Source: Stemphylium vesicarium (taxonomy: Eukaryota > Ascomycota > Dothideomycetes > Pleosporales > Pleosporaceae). From it: DNA of 64,000 nucleotides. The notes beneath the pieces were generated by a model. That model saw nothing but the letters and a program-made list of their open reading frames with translations, searched no databases and was not told the origin of the DNA. The position numbers were made by a program, and so were the translations under genes. Position 1 is the first letter of the stretch; every line of letters starts with the position of its first letter. Of the stretch, positions 55,272 to 64,000 are shown one piece after another. The stretch covers positions 186,001 through 250,000 of the forward strand of contig QXCR01000034.1 in assembly GCA_004380135.1 (NCBI GenBank), in the 5' to 3' direction.

Positions 55272-56100
55272 GAGCAAACACACCGCATACCGACATCTCT
55301 ACTGTCATCTCCTGTCATAAATTACACGATACCCAAGATCTACCGTTGTACGACTACGCATACACTTGAATCCCGTTTCACACATGTGTACATATACGAA
55401 CACAAAGCAAAGAACATGACATTGCCACAACCACCAAGGGAGGCAGGCGCAGGGCGTTTCCACACCAACTTGGATCTGATTAACATGCATTGGGCGAGCG
55501 TTTACTAAAAGACGGCGTTTATTTCAACCTTTCTCATCCGACATACATATCTTATTTCACATAACCTATCCTGTATCTATCTATTTTTCCCCTGTTTTCC
55601 GTGTGGCACGAGCTTTTCGGTGGCAGAGACACGCGAGGGGTGGACGTTGACTGACGATCGACGATGAAGAACTGTACTCGCAGGGTACATGCTATTTACC
55701 AGGTTGAGATGCACAAACACGGGCTTTGGCTGTTGTTCATGGGTGCAGAGCCGAATCGGAAGCATTTCTTTGCATGACAGACGGGGATTTGCTTTGAGTG
55801 GATGAGTTGCCTGTGTGCATGTATGTGTTGTGACAAAGCAGAGACAGAACATTCTCGATAGCATATTGGCTTGATTTTTTTTGGTTGGCTATCTTGTAGT
55901 TTTAGTGCATAAACAGGCGACGTATGTGCCTGTAGGTGTTTTTGCGAATGCAAGGAAATTTTCTCTGCACGAAGATCTTTGACCGTTCCTGGTGGTGGCT
56001 GCATAGATTATTTTCCTGCATGTTTTTCGATCTGCGATCGGGATTCGCGGCCTTTGACTATGCTACCGTGTTGCCATAAGCCGGAGTCGCGCAGGCCGGC

Positions 56101-56117
56101 TCTCTCTCTCTCTCTCT
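56101..56117. repeat. CT dinucleotide run
   Basis: An uninterrupted TCTCTCT run of 17 nt in non-coding sequence, followed by a second short CT stretch. No other significance seen. Confidence 0.9.
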
Positions 56118-57659
56118 GACTCTCTGGTTTGTTATTCCTCCTCCGGGAAAACAGGGAGGAAGCAAGTTGGGAACGTTGAACTCTTCTTGCATATGAGATA
56201 CAGATGTTGAGTTCTGCGGAGGACCATTCAGCTCACTAGTAGCTACCCTTCCTCACAGCAAATTCTCCACAAAACTCACCGCACGCACGGTTTTCCTACA
56301 TTTCTCATACTCCACTTTCACTCTTACTCGCATCTTACGTTATGTAGCTAACTAGTCTGCCCCAGTTATCTACTATTTTCTTTCTCTGTACGTGGGGGTC
56401 TGCGATATTGTACTGCGAAAACATGAAATCTCTTTTATATTCGCTGCAGCCGATGTCGCTCACGCCTATCCTGTTTTCACCGAAGCGGAAGCGAGGAGTT
56501 TGTATATCCGCCTTACCCGCTGGCCAGCTTGGTAACGGCCGTATTTCTCTGTTTAACACTCCGCTATGCCGGAACTACTCAAGGGGAGCGTTGAGTAAGG
56601 AAAAAGTACCATCGCCGATTCCGTTGCGCTAGGCTGGGCTGGTTGGCGGCTTGGGAACCACCCATCTGCATTGCTTCCATGCTTTGCTCTCTGCGCCTGC
56701 AGCCTACTGACTGAGTGATTTGTACGGCATCGGAGCATACGTACAAGGATGTTTTCGGAAAGGATCTATGCACATGCATGCAATGTAATCTGTGTGGAGT
56801 AAGAGAATAGAAAAAAGGAAAGGGTAATAATGTGCGTGCGTGCGGACGGCATTGCGAAAGTTCGGCTTGGGGTCATGGAGCAGGGATGGTGGGACGTGTA
56901 AGAACCCCGTTCATACGGCTTGTTGTTATTGTTGCACCTATGGCTGAGAATAGTATGCTCTCATTATAAGCAGTGAAACCATCGGTGGTATGTTTGCGAA
57001 TTACTGGGTTCAACATGCTAGCCGCGATACATCACTATAGGGCAGGCAGGCATGCATGTGTAGATATCACCAACACCGCGGAGTCGGAATTATCTGCACC
57101 CGATCCCTCCGGTACGAAGACAGCTAGCTCAAACTGGTAGGCATGTCAGCAAAAGGCGGCAACAGCGCAAAATTCCCATCTTAACTTTCGCATGGAATAC
57201 GGTGGAAGGGTGCGGAGTTTGCTCCTGTGCTTTTTGCTCGCTTCGGTAGCGAGACCCGAAGGTTGGAAGGGCGATCTGTTTTGCGGAGAAGAACTCTCTC
57301 GGGTTTAACTTGGAAGGCTAGCTGGAATGATCGCGCCATTGTAAGTGCTATGGGCATGAGAGGTTGGGATGAGGTGGACGTTTCGCTCAAGCTAAGATGA
57401 GAATGCGGGTGGAGCTAAAAGAAGGAGTGTAGGGATCGTAATGCGTCTCTACTATCTGTGGGTATTTCCTTATGGTAGGTCACTATTATTGCACTCGAAC
57501 CAATTGTCCGTTGAATCACCACTCTTACAGCCAGCCTTCTCGTGTCATCACATTTAAGCTCAGGCCTCCTCCCAATAAGTCCAAACCTGCAGCAATCACC
57601 ACAATTTCACCAAGCCACGTGTTTCCTCGGCCTCTTTCCCAAAGCACTCAGACCTGCAT

Positions 57660-58180
57660 ATGAGGACATCGGTAATCACATCTCATTCGGCACGCTCCGG
57701 AATCCTTCGATTGCTGCAACCACCTCACCACCTACTCTATCGTACATATCGCAACCCAATCCTTTCCGCATCCTCCGTGCCGTTGACTCTGTTTGCACAA
57801 TCTCTCTGCTTTCTCGCGTGGCAAGCAAAATGGAATATGCACGACATGGACTCGCAATCAGCCTTCGCCGATGCTTTCTCCCTTGTCGGCTTCTTGGGAC
57901 CCATGTATCGGGTTTCCACCACTTGGAATGGCGGAGAGACATGCATGCACGATGTACGCCTGCATTCAGATCTTACAGCTCACTCTCACATCACTCTTTC
58001 TCTTAACAATTATCACTTACCCGCGATACTCGCACCAGTCTACTTGTCTTCGCAAGTTTCCCCATTCAGGCCTTCACTCTAATATACAAGTCCGAGGCGG
58101 CATACCGGTTCTCCAACCTCACCACCCGAAGCCTTGGCCCCCTTTCCCGCCTCAAAAAACGCCTCACCCAGCCCCGATGA
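57660..58180 (+). CDS. Possible small membrane protein, structure uncertain
   Basis: I do not recognise this. A frame from ATG 57660 runs through TLFAQSLCFLAWQAKWN and DSQSAFADAFSLVGFLGPMY. A second convincing, protein-like stretch in another frame, 58040-58180, reads LLVFASFPIQAFTLIY, then KSEAAYRFSNLTTRSLG, and ends at TGA 58178-58180. The two could be joined by an intron at 57905-58038 (donor gtatcg, acceptor ccag, 134 nt, phase agrees) giving a protein of about 129 residues with hydrophobic segments. However, the intron would remove another hydrophobic stretch (57955 onward, IQILQLTLTSLFLLTIIT) in a third frame, so a decayed gene is equally possible. No homologue is known to me. Confidence 0.25.
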
Positions 58181-58775
58181 TTCGCCCGGCGCCCTCTCCG
58201 AGCAAAACAGCCCATGATACGGCCAGATAACCCGCGGGCTATTCTACGCTACCCAGGCGCTGATCCAATATGCACACCATACCTGCGTCAATCACACCGA
58301 TCAGTAACCCTGTCGCCCCGCTCGTGTCTCGGTTCTTTAGCATCCAAACCCTTAGAAGCGACAGGGGGGACATGAGTCGCCGATGCGGGCAATGCGGCTA
58401 TGGAGGCTGATTGCGGTCATGACATGCATTGGACGGTGTGAGAGATGTTTTGTGATTGTAGTGATGCAGAGACGTTATGCGCGTCGTAGAAAAGGGAAGA
58501 GGGAGCGTGGGTACTGGGGGGTAAATATGGATAGGAGGGGATGGAAGACCGAGGGTAGCCGTTCAACGGTGTGATTGTTGACGGGGTTGTGCGAATGGCA
58601 TGGTTCTGCTTCGGGTTAAGTTGGGGGGAAGATGAGCCGTTGAAGGAGGAGCGAAGGGCCTTTGGTGAAGTCTGTGTATGCCGATGACTGGATGTGATGA
58701 CAAGGTACAATGGAATAGTCATGGTGGAGAGAGAGCGGCTGTGTATGTTAGAGCCGTGATGCGGTCTGTTGGAAG

Positions 58776-59704
58776 CTACTTCTTCGTCCTGGTACTCTTA
58801 CGTGTGCCCTCAGCACGTGGTTTCGCCTCAACCGCTTTACGCTTCGTGCCTTTTTTCGCTACCGGCTTAGTTGCCTTCTCTTCACTGCTTACATCGTTAT
58901 CAATCTCGACCTCTTGCGCCTCTTCTGCCTCTTCGACTTGCTCCTCTGCATCGTCAGCACCCTCCTTTTTCCCATCTTCCTCGACTATCCCCACATCCTT
59001 CCCCTCCTTCCCCAGCACCCAAGCTACCCTTTCCACATCTAACGCGCTCGCACTTGTATCGGTTTCCTTCCCTAACCCCTTTCTAAGTCGCATCCGTAGC
59101 TTCTCCACACCATCAAGCATCATCTCGTATTCCTTTATATTATACTTGATCTTCCTCTGCCAGCCTACAGCTTCCTTGCCTTTAACTTCCTTATCCCAGC
59201 AACACCAACGGAACATCTCATCGGAGAAGAAGGGTATTTGTGCAGGCCGGAGCACGGAGAGCAGAAGAGATGCGGTCGCGGGTCCAATGCCTTTCAACCC
59301 GACTAGTATCTTCAAAGCGGGAATGGTGTTTGGATGCGAAATTTTGCTGTCCCATAGCGCGGCATAGGCTTTCTTCGTGGTCTCCTCAACTGCCTGTGAT
59401 GAGTTGCTTTGAACAAGACCTAGTAGCGCAGGACGAAACGTGCCGTGTTTTCTGTATTACTGCATTAGCACCTAGCTCATTGAATCCCAAGGTGAAGACC
59501 ATACAACTTCCACTCTACAAGTTTCTCAACTTCTTCCTTTGTGAGCTGTTTGTCACTTTCGTCTCTGCTGGCTACGGCCGCTGGTATCGTATCGTAGCGC
59601 TGCGCATCTAGATCGCGTAGCTTCTCAGGCACAGTCGCATGATAGCGAGCTAGCACTTCCTTGAATGTGGAGAGAGTAATGGTGTTGATGTGAAGAGGGG
59701 GCAT
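58776..59704 (-). CDS. HhH-motif protein of unknown function, 292 aa
   Basis: Two exons, 59704-59505 and 59454-58776, with a 50-nt intron. The first exon has ITLSTFKEVLARYHATVPEK and ends VEKLVEWKL; the second opens KHGTFRPALLGLVQSN and runs to ALKILVGLKGIGPATASLLL. This last stretch is a helix-hairpin-helix (GxGPATA) as in DNA-glycosylase folds, and the layout around it (ALLGLV, YAALWDSK) resembles the shape of that fold. The catalytic Lys/Asp pattern of the HhH-GPD family is not visible, so a DNA-binding rather than glycosylase role is my inference. The C-terminal third is acidic then basic (EEQVEEAEEAQEVEIDND; KKGTKRKAVEAKPR) with a nuclear signal. Start at MPPLHINTITL; an in-frame ATG at 59728 would add 8 residues. 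Confidence 0.75.
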
Positions 59705-60176
59705 GACAAGTGGCGTGATGAAGTTCACGGTGTGGGTGGAAAGCTGATGGAAAACGGATGTGGGAAGACGCGTTTGGAACGCTGACGCGCGATCACGTGG
59801 GGCACATGGTTAGCCATCAATCGCGAGGCATCCAAAAAAGTAGCTTACTGTTTCAAGCCCGAAGTAGGGATTAGCACAATTAAGGTACACCTGAATTAAT
59901 TTATTCCGTGTTTCGGACCTTGACTACAAATACATACTCGATTGGAACGATCAAGCAGCAAATTCAAATTTCTACTTCCTGGGGTATATCTTTCGGCTTG
60001 GGGTTTCGATACAATAAGTCGAGGGAGTGCAATAACCGATCAGCAGCACTCCAGAGCAAGTACCCGAAGCCAAGTTGTATCCGACTACGCCATGCTAAAT
60101 CAAAATGGTATAGAACTATGCAAGCATAACCCCCACTCCTCGCTAATGCAAATGTGAAAGGCCAATAATAGGTAAG
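59705..60176. other. Intergenic region between two minus-strand genes
   Basis: 472 bp; contains the promoter of the HhH-protein gene and the 3' flank of the JmjC gene. No other gene seen. Confidence 0.5.
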
Positions 60177-63100
60177 CTACGCCGTCTTTTTCGGTCGACC
60201 ACGACCACGCCCTCGCCCTCGTCCCCGCCCGCCGGAACTAGATCCCCTTGTAGGTACCATAGAGGGACGACCAGGTGGTCTTCCAATAGGCTTTTTGGGA
60301 GTCGGGGCGGTTGCGGGGATTTCGTCCTCGCTTTCTGTATCCGACATGTCGATTGCCTGGGGTTTCTTGTTCACAGGTTTGAACTTTGATGCTGAGGGAA
60401 TGGCTTTGTTTGGTCCAGTGCTATTCCGATTCGACGATCCAACAATCTTGATCTTCTTCCGATTCAAGCCACTTAGAATCGAATTGGTCGGCGGAGAAGG
60501 CCCGTTGTTCATTGGTTCTGGCAAGCTGATTTCGGGCTGCAGTTCGGCTTCCGAGATCTCATCTTCAGGATCCAGATCGCCCGGGAAGTTGTCTATCAGT
60601 TGTTCCTCATCGTCCGACCCAGGGAAGAGAGCCATTTTCGCGTGTAGATTTTCTTCTGCCTCTCGTGCTTCAGCTTCTGCGCGCGCTTTAGCCTCCTCTT
60701 CTCTGCGCTGCGCTTCTAGTGCTGCTGCAGCGGCTTGTTGTGCGAGCATGAATGCCTCACTGGCTTGGTCGTCTTCTTCGTGAACGCCATCCTGATCGGA
60801 TGTATGCCTAGAAATGTCAGGATTGCTGTCTTTGTCCGGGTCCTCGGCTGGTCCTCCATTGGGTCGGATCTCAACTGTCGGTTTTGCAGGTACAGTTTGT
60901 CGGCGCTCCTTGTACACCCGATTCCGCTCCTTGACCTTCTGACGATCAGGCCTGGCGGCGCCGTCCCTGAAGTCTGCGGGCAACTCAGTTGGCAGATCCT
61001 CCTCGCCTTCGTTCCTGCGTGCCAGCCAGTTAGAAGCACGACCACGGGGTCGACTGACGTATTCGAATTCTTCGTCTTCGGCCGCGAACTCCTCATCAGA
61101 ATCGAGTGTGATTTGTCCAAAACGCTTGGATGTTCGAGGTCTACCAGGTTTGGCCGGGCCGCTGATCTCCGAATTGCGCTTCCGCGTCGAGTACGCCTCA
61201 TCCGCCTCTACACGAACTCGATATGTCTTTGCATCCTTTTCTTTCTCTGCTACGGTCTTGGGAGCGCTGGGCTTCGGCATGACATCAGTTTGTAGAATTG
61301 ACTGCATACCGGCAGATACATCGAGTTCTTCGGGTGTACTCCGTCGTAGAACTTGTGCACGTTCTGGGACCGGCCGCTGGCGAATTCTGTCAAGATGGCC
61401 AGTAGCTAAAGAGAGCTTTACGACCTTGGATTTGCCCTTTATCCTAGCGGCAACGAGTATGAATCTGTCTTCGCGCTTGGCTTCCTCGAGCAGCTTCCTG
61501 TGCATCTCCTTTTGATATTGCTTTCCGGATGCGTTCTTCGGTTGAAGCGGCTGCACTTCGTCATCTTTTTTCTTCTGCTTTTTGTTCTTGGTCTTCTTGC
61601 GTCGATTGCCGTCTGCATCGTCTTGTTCATCCCGACCGCGCTTCTGACACAGACGCGGGATTTCGCCGTCCAAGTCAGGGTCATGATAATAAGAATCTCC
61701 GATAGCATCCCTGGTTTGAGACGGACCAGGGAAGCCGCCTCCGTAATCGTTGATGGTTCGGTCGATATCTTCAACAGGCGAATAAGTAATGCCGTATCGC
61801 GTGTTGGCACGTTCGTCGTCCTCGATGAATCGCGCGTCAAGCGAGGGATCCGCCAACTTGTCCATTTCTGCCTGTTGCATTCGGCGCTGCATCGCGCTCT
61901 GAGCCATGCCTTCCTCCTCACGAAACCAGTTGAGGTTGGAGACACTAAAGTCAACAAGACATTCTACCGAGCGTATATCGGCCACCTTCTTGGTATCGTG
62001 GCCGAGCAGAGTTCCTTTTGGTTCGTACGGATGCTGCCTTGGATCGCGCCGACAAGCACCTGTATTACAGACTCTCATACAATGTGGGCACTTCCAGTTG
62101 TACGCTTCCATGACACTTACTGGCATCATGTCGTGTGCACGGAATAGCGTGCCGTAGCAATATGCCAAATCGCAGCTAGAGCAAAACGCCATCTTCCACT
62201 TTGGGTGTCGGTGAAGACAGAAGTGGCACGATTTATGCTTGGCCATCCATTGTTTTGACTTTTTGTTGGAAGTCTTTTTGACATTCCCATATTCGTCCAC
62301 AACAGGTTCCTCGTCCTCGGATGCGCTTTCGGGATGAGGGTTTTTGGGATCGACGAATGGGCGGACCCGTAGTTGCTCCTGGCAGACCTGGGCCAATGTT
62401 TTCTTGCCTAGATACCGTCGTTCCTCTTGCAGTGGAAGCGGTGTCTTCTCGTTCACGTAGCCATCCATGTCAATGATTTGGGCGCGCCACTCTTCGTACT
62501 CGTGGATGAGATCTGTCCACTTCCATTGCTCGACCCATGTATAGCCAGACTGGCAAGCACAGCTTCGGCCCATGCAGTAACAATCCAAACATACATCATA
62601 GGGCTCCTCTATCTCAGGACTGTAAGAATACTTACAAGACTTGCAGCTCAGAAAGCGGTTGAAGATGTTGCATCGACAGTATGCACATGTAACGTTGCTG
62701 TCATACGGTAGGAACTCTGGGTGTTCTCGTGAGTCCGGTGCGAACATCTCTGAGAGGAGGATTATCTTGTAGAGATCGAAAAGTTTCTTAAAGTCTTTCT
62801 GCACTTGTTTGACCTTGACAAAGCGTTGGATCGTTTCAGCTTGCTCACCACCCGCCTCGACCTGAGCGCGAGCCCACTTGATGAAGCTAGAATACTTTAG
62901 AAGGGTATAGTAGATTATGGCCTTGTTCTTATACTGTTCGTCACGGCAGACGACACGTGAGTTAGGCAGCGCTTCGTTCAAAGCGAGCTCAAGAGTTTCG
63001 ACGGTAGTGCGATTCCATGCTATCTTCATGGTGCGAGTACCACGATTCCAGACCTGGTGCGGCGCTAACGGGGGAATCAAGATGAAGTCGCCAGGTCGCT

Positions 63101-64000
63101 GCTCTACGACGTAGGTCTGGAATGGGGCCTTCTTCCATGCGATGAGCTGAGCGAAATGGTTCTCGACTTCGATGTCATGCCCCAATATTGAGAGCCAGTA
63201 CTCCGAGACAACATGGCGTTCCTTGCTCTCTGTCATGAACCAGATCGAGGATCCCGGCCGCTCCTGCTTACCGTCTTCGCTGATTGTGGTGGAAGCATTC
63301 ACCATGATGTTCTGACCAAGGGACGCGCACATCTCTCGATGGGAAGGGGTGTAGGTGCCTTCGTGACCGATGTAGCACATGAGGTTTTCGGCACGCATGT
63401 CGGGCGGAAGACTGCTCATGAGGTCTCCGGCTCTTCCAATGCCCCGGCCTTTGCGACCGCCGAACTCATCTAATGCGCCCGGTCCGCCTTGTTCGCCCGT
63501 GCTGTCATTCAGGTAGAACAAACTCGAGGGGATATGCTCCTTCAATTTGTCTTGCCACACCTGCGGGCAATCGATGTCCTTTAGGTATATGCGTTGTCTC
63601 TTCTTGTCGAGGTATCGATCGGGTGCGTCGAAGAACTGCTCAGTCAACTTAGTCATGTGCTTTAGATAGTGCTTGATGGTGAGAGGGATGTTCTCTTTGG
63701 CAGTAAGGTTGTGCGCGTTTTCGACTACATGCTTGTTAGCTTTGCGCGTCCACTGTTGCCTCAGGGCTTGCCTACCTTTGTCGCCGTGGTTGTCGCGCAG
63801 CCATGATGGCGTAAACGTCCATGGATCCAGTACTTCCTCAAAGCCGTCGATAACAAGAGGCTTCCCACCTATGATTACATGCAAAAGGACAAGCTTTTCG
63901 AACGCTTCTACTCCGTTGTTCGCGATCATCTCATACGATATACGGTCCACATATTGGAAGTTGTCGGCGTTCTCGACAAAAGTGTGAACGTCGAAATCCG
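60177..64000 (-). CDS. JmjC-domain protein with Cys-rich 4CXXC-like clusters and AT-hooks, 5' end outside window
   Basis: An open frame of at least 1274 codons that enters from the right edge; the true start is beyond the window. The JmjC part shows VIDGFEEVLDPWTFTPSWL, AENLMCYIGHEGTYTPSHRE and APHQVWNRG; the likely Fe ligands are His and Glu of SHREM and His of PHQVW, so it may be an active Fe(II)/2-oxoglutarate dioxygenase. Two Cys-rich stretches follow: CAYCRCNIFNRFLSCKSC with VCLDCYCMGRSCAC, and CHFCLHRHPKWKMAFCSSC with WKCPHCMRVCNTGACRRDP. The second resembles the CDCA7-type 4CXXC zinc finger (zf-4CXXC_R1). The C-terminal half is charged, with a coiled coil (EAQRREEEAKARAEAEARE) and AT-hook-like GRPPGRP and a Gly-Arg run ending GRPKK. 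Likely chromatin- or DNA-methylation-related; the substrate is unknown. Confidence 0.87.
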   Translation of the reverse strand, partial: DFDVHTFVENADNFQYVDRISYEMIANNGVEAFEKLVLLHVIIGGKPLVIDGFEEVLDPWTFTPSWLRDNHGDKGRQALRQQWTRKANKHVVENAHNLTAKENIPLTIKHYLKHMTKLTEQFFDAPDRYLDKKRQRIYLKDIDCPQVWQDKLKEHIPSSLFYLNDSTGEQGGPGALDEFGGRKGRGIGRAGDLMSSLPPDMRAENLMCYIGHEGTYTPSHREMCASLGQNIMVNASTTISEDGKQERPGSSIWFMTESKERHVVSEYWLSILGHDIEVENHFAQLIAWKKAPFQTYVVEQRPGDFILIPPLAPHQVWNRGTRTMKIAWNRTTVETLELALNEALPNSRVVCRDEQYKNKAIIYYTLLKYSSFIKWARAQVEAGGEQAETIQRFVKVKQVQKDFKKLFDLYKIILLSEMFAPDSREHPEFLPYDSNVTCAYCRCNIFNRFLSCKSCKYSYSPEIEEPYDVCLDCYCMGRSCACQSGYTWVEQWKWTDLIHEYEEWRAQIIDMDGYVNEKTPLPLQEERRYLGKKTLAQVCQEQLRVRPFVDPKNPHPESASEDEEPVVDEYGNVKKTSNKKSKQWMAKHKSCHFCLHRHPKWKMAFCSSCDLAYCYGTLFRAHDMMPVSVMEAYNWKCPHCMRVCNTGACRRDPRQHPYEPKGTLLGHDTKKVADIRSVECLVDFSVSNLNWFREEEGMAQSAMQRRMQQAEMDKLADPSLDARFIEDDERANTRYGITYSPVEDIDRTINDYGGGFPGPSQTRDAIGDSYYHDPDLDGEIPRLCQKRGRDEQDDADGNRRKKTKNKKQKKKDDEVQPLQPKNASGKQYQKEMHRKLLEEAKREDRFILVAARIKGKSKVVKLSLATGHLDRIRQRPVPERAQVLRRSTPEELDVSAGMQSILQTDVMPKPSAPKTVAEKEKDAKTYRVRVEADEAYSTRKRNSEISGPAKPGRPRTSKRFGQITLDSDEEFAAEDEEFEYVSRPRGRASNWLARRNEGEEDLPTELPADFRDGAARPDRQKVKERNRVYKERRQTVPAKPTVEIRPNGGPAEDPDKDSNPDISRHTSDQDGVHEEDDQASEAFMLAQQAAAAALEAQRREEEAKARAEAEAREAEENLHAKMALFPGSDDEEQLIDNFPGDLDPEDEISEAELQPEISLPEPMNNGPSPPTNSILSGLNRKKIKIVGSSNRNSTGPNKAIPSASKFKPVNKKPQAIDMSDTESEDEIPATAPTPKKPIGRPPGRPSMVPTRGSSSGGRGRGRGRGRGRPKKTA

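Larger units (their letters stand above)
55272..58775. other. 3.5-kb intergenic region with one possible gene trace
   Basis: Apart from the uncertain coding trace listed separately, I see no supported gene. A CT run is at 56101-56117. The first part is the kinase 3' flank. Frames on both strands up to 154 codons conflict. Confidence 0.4.

Overview
The window reads as the nuclear genome of a filamentous ascomycete. Genes are well spaced and split by short GT-AG introns, mostly 47-110 nt. The families are fungal: PalA/Rim20, Ecm33, cutinase, Anp1, Zn2Cys6, DUF3431, DUF3984, and a CaMKK-type kinase with the long fungal kinase insert. A Dothideomycete of the Pleosporales type is my best guess from family content and gene style; no marker sequence proves it. 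I found no rRNA, tRNA, CRISPR array or intact transposon. I resolved exon structure by hand from splice sites, reading phase and family conservation.

Region 1-12.8 kb: the pH-signalling scaffold PalA runs off the left edge. It is followed by the copper chaperone Atx1, a DJ-1/PfpI-like protein lacking the usual elbow cysteine, a 1114-residue disordered protein, and a divergent pair of mitochondrial genes (NAD+ carrier Yia6 and complex III subunit Qcr7). Region 12.8-18.9 kb holds the DNA repair glycosylase Mag1 between two long gene-poor stretches; one carries a hairpin and AT-rich, repeat-like sequence, the other a cluster of short palindromes.

Region 19-32 kb: GPI-anchored Ecm33, a cutinase, the mannan polymerase subunit Anp1, an SPF45-like splicing factor, a peroxisomal Pcs60-type acyl/oxalyl-CoA synthetase with a 20-nt internal exon, and an unknown protein with two copies of a Cys/His module. 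Region 32-42 kb is looser and looks more accessory: a DUF3431 protein, a Zn2Cys6 regulator, an ABM-like protein and a secreted GH92 mannosidase, with long non-coding stretches between.

Region 42-64 kb: Siw14-type phosphatase, a DUF3984 protein, GPI mannosyltransferase III (Gpi10), a large Sak1/Ssp1-type kinase, an HhH-motif protein, and a 5'-truncated JmjC protein that also carries Cys-rich clusters resembling the CDCA7-type 4CXXC zinc finger, plus AT-hooks.

Functionally, several genes concern mannose on the cell surface (Anp1, Gpi10, Ecm33, the GH92 enzyme), but they are dispersed among housekeeping genes and I see no operon-like or biosynthetic cluster. No clearly new multi-gene system is evident. 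The best candidates for novelty are single proteins: the paired Cys/His-module protein, the JmjC/4CXXC protein, the cysteine-less DJ-1 homologue and a membrane-protein-like coding trace near 58 kb.
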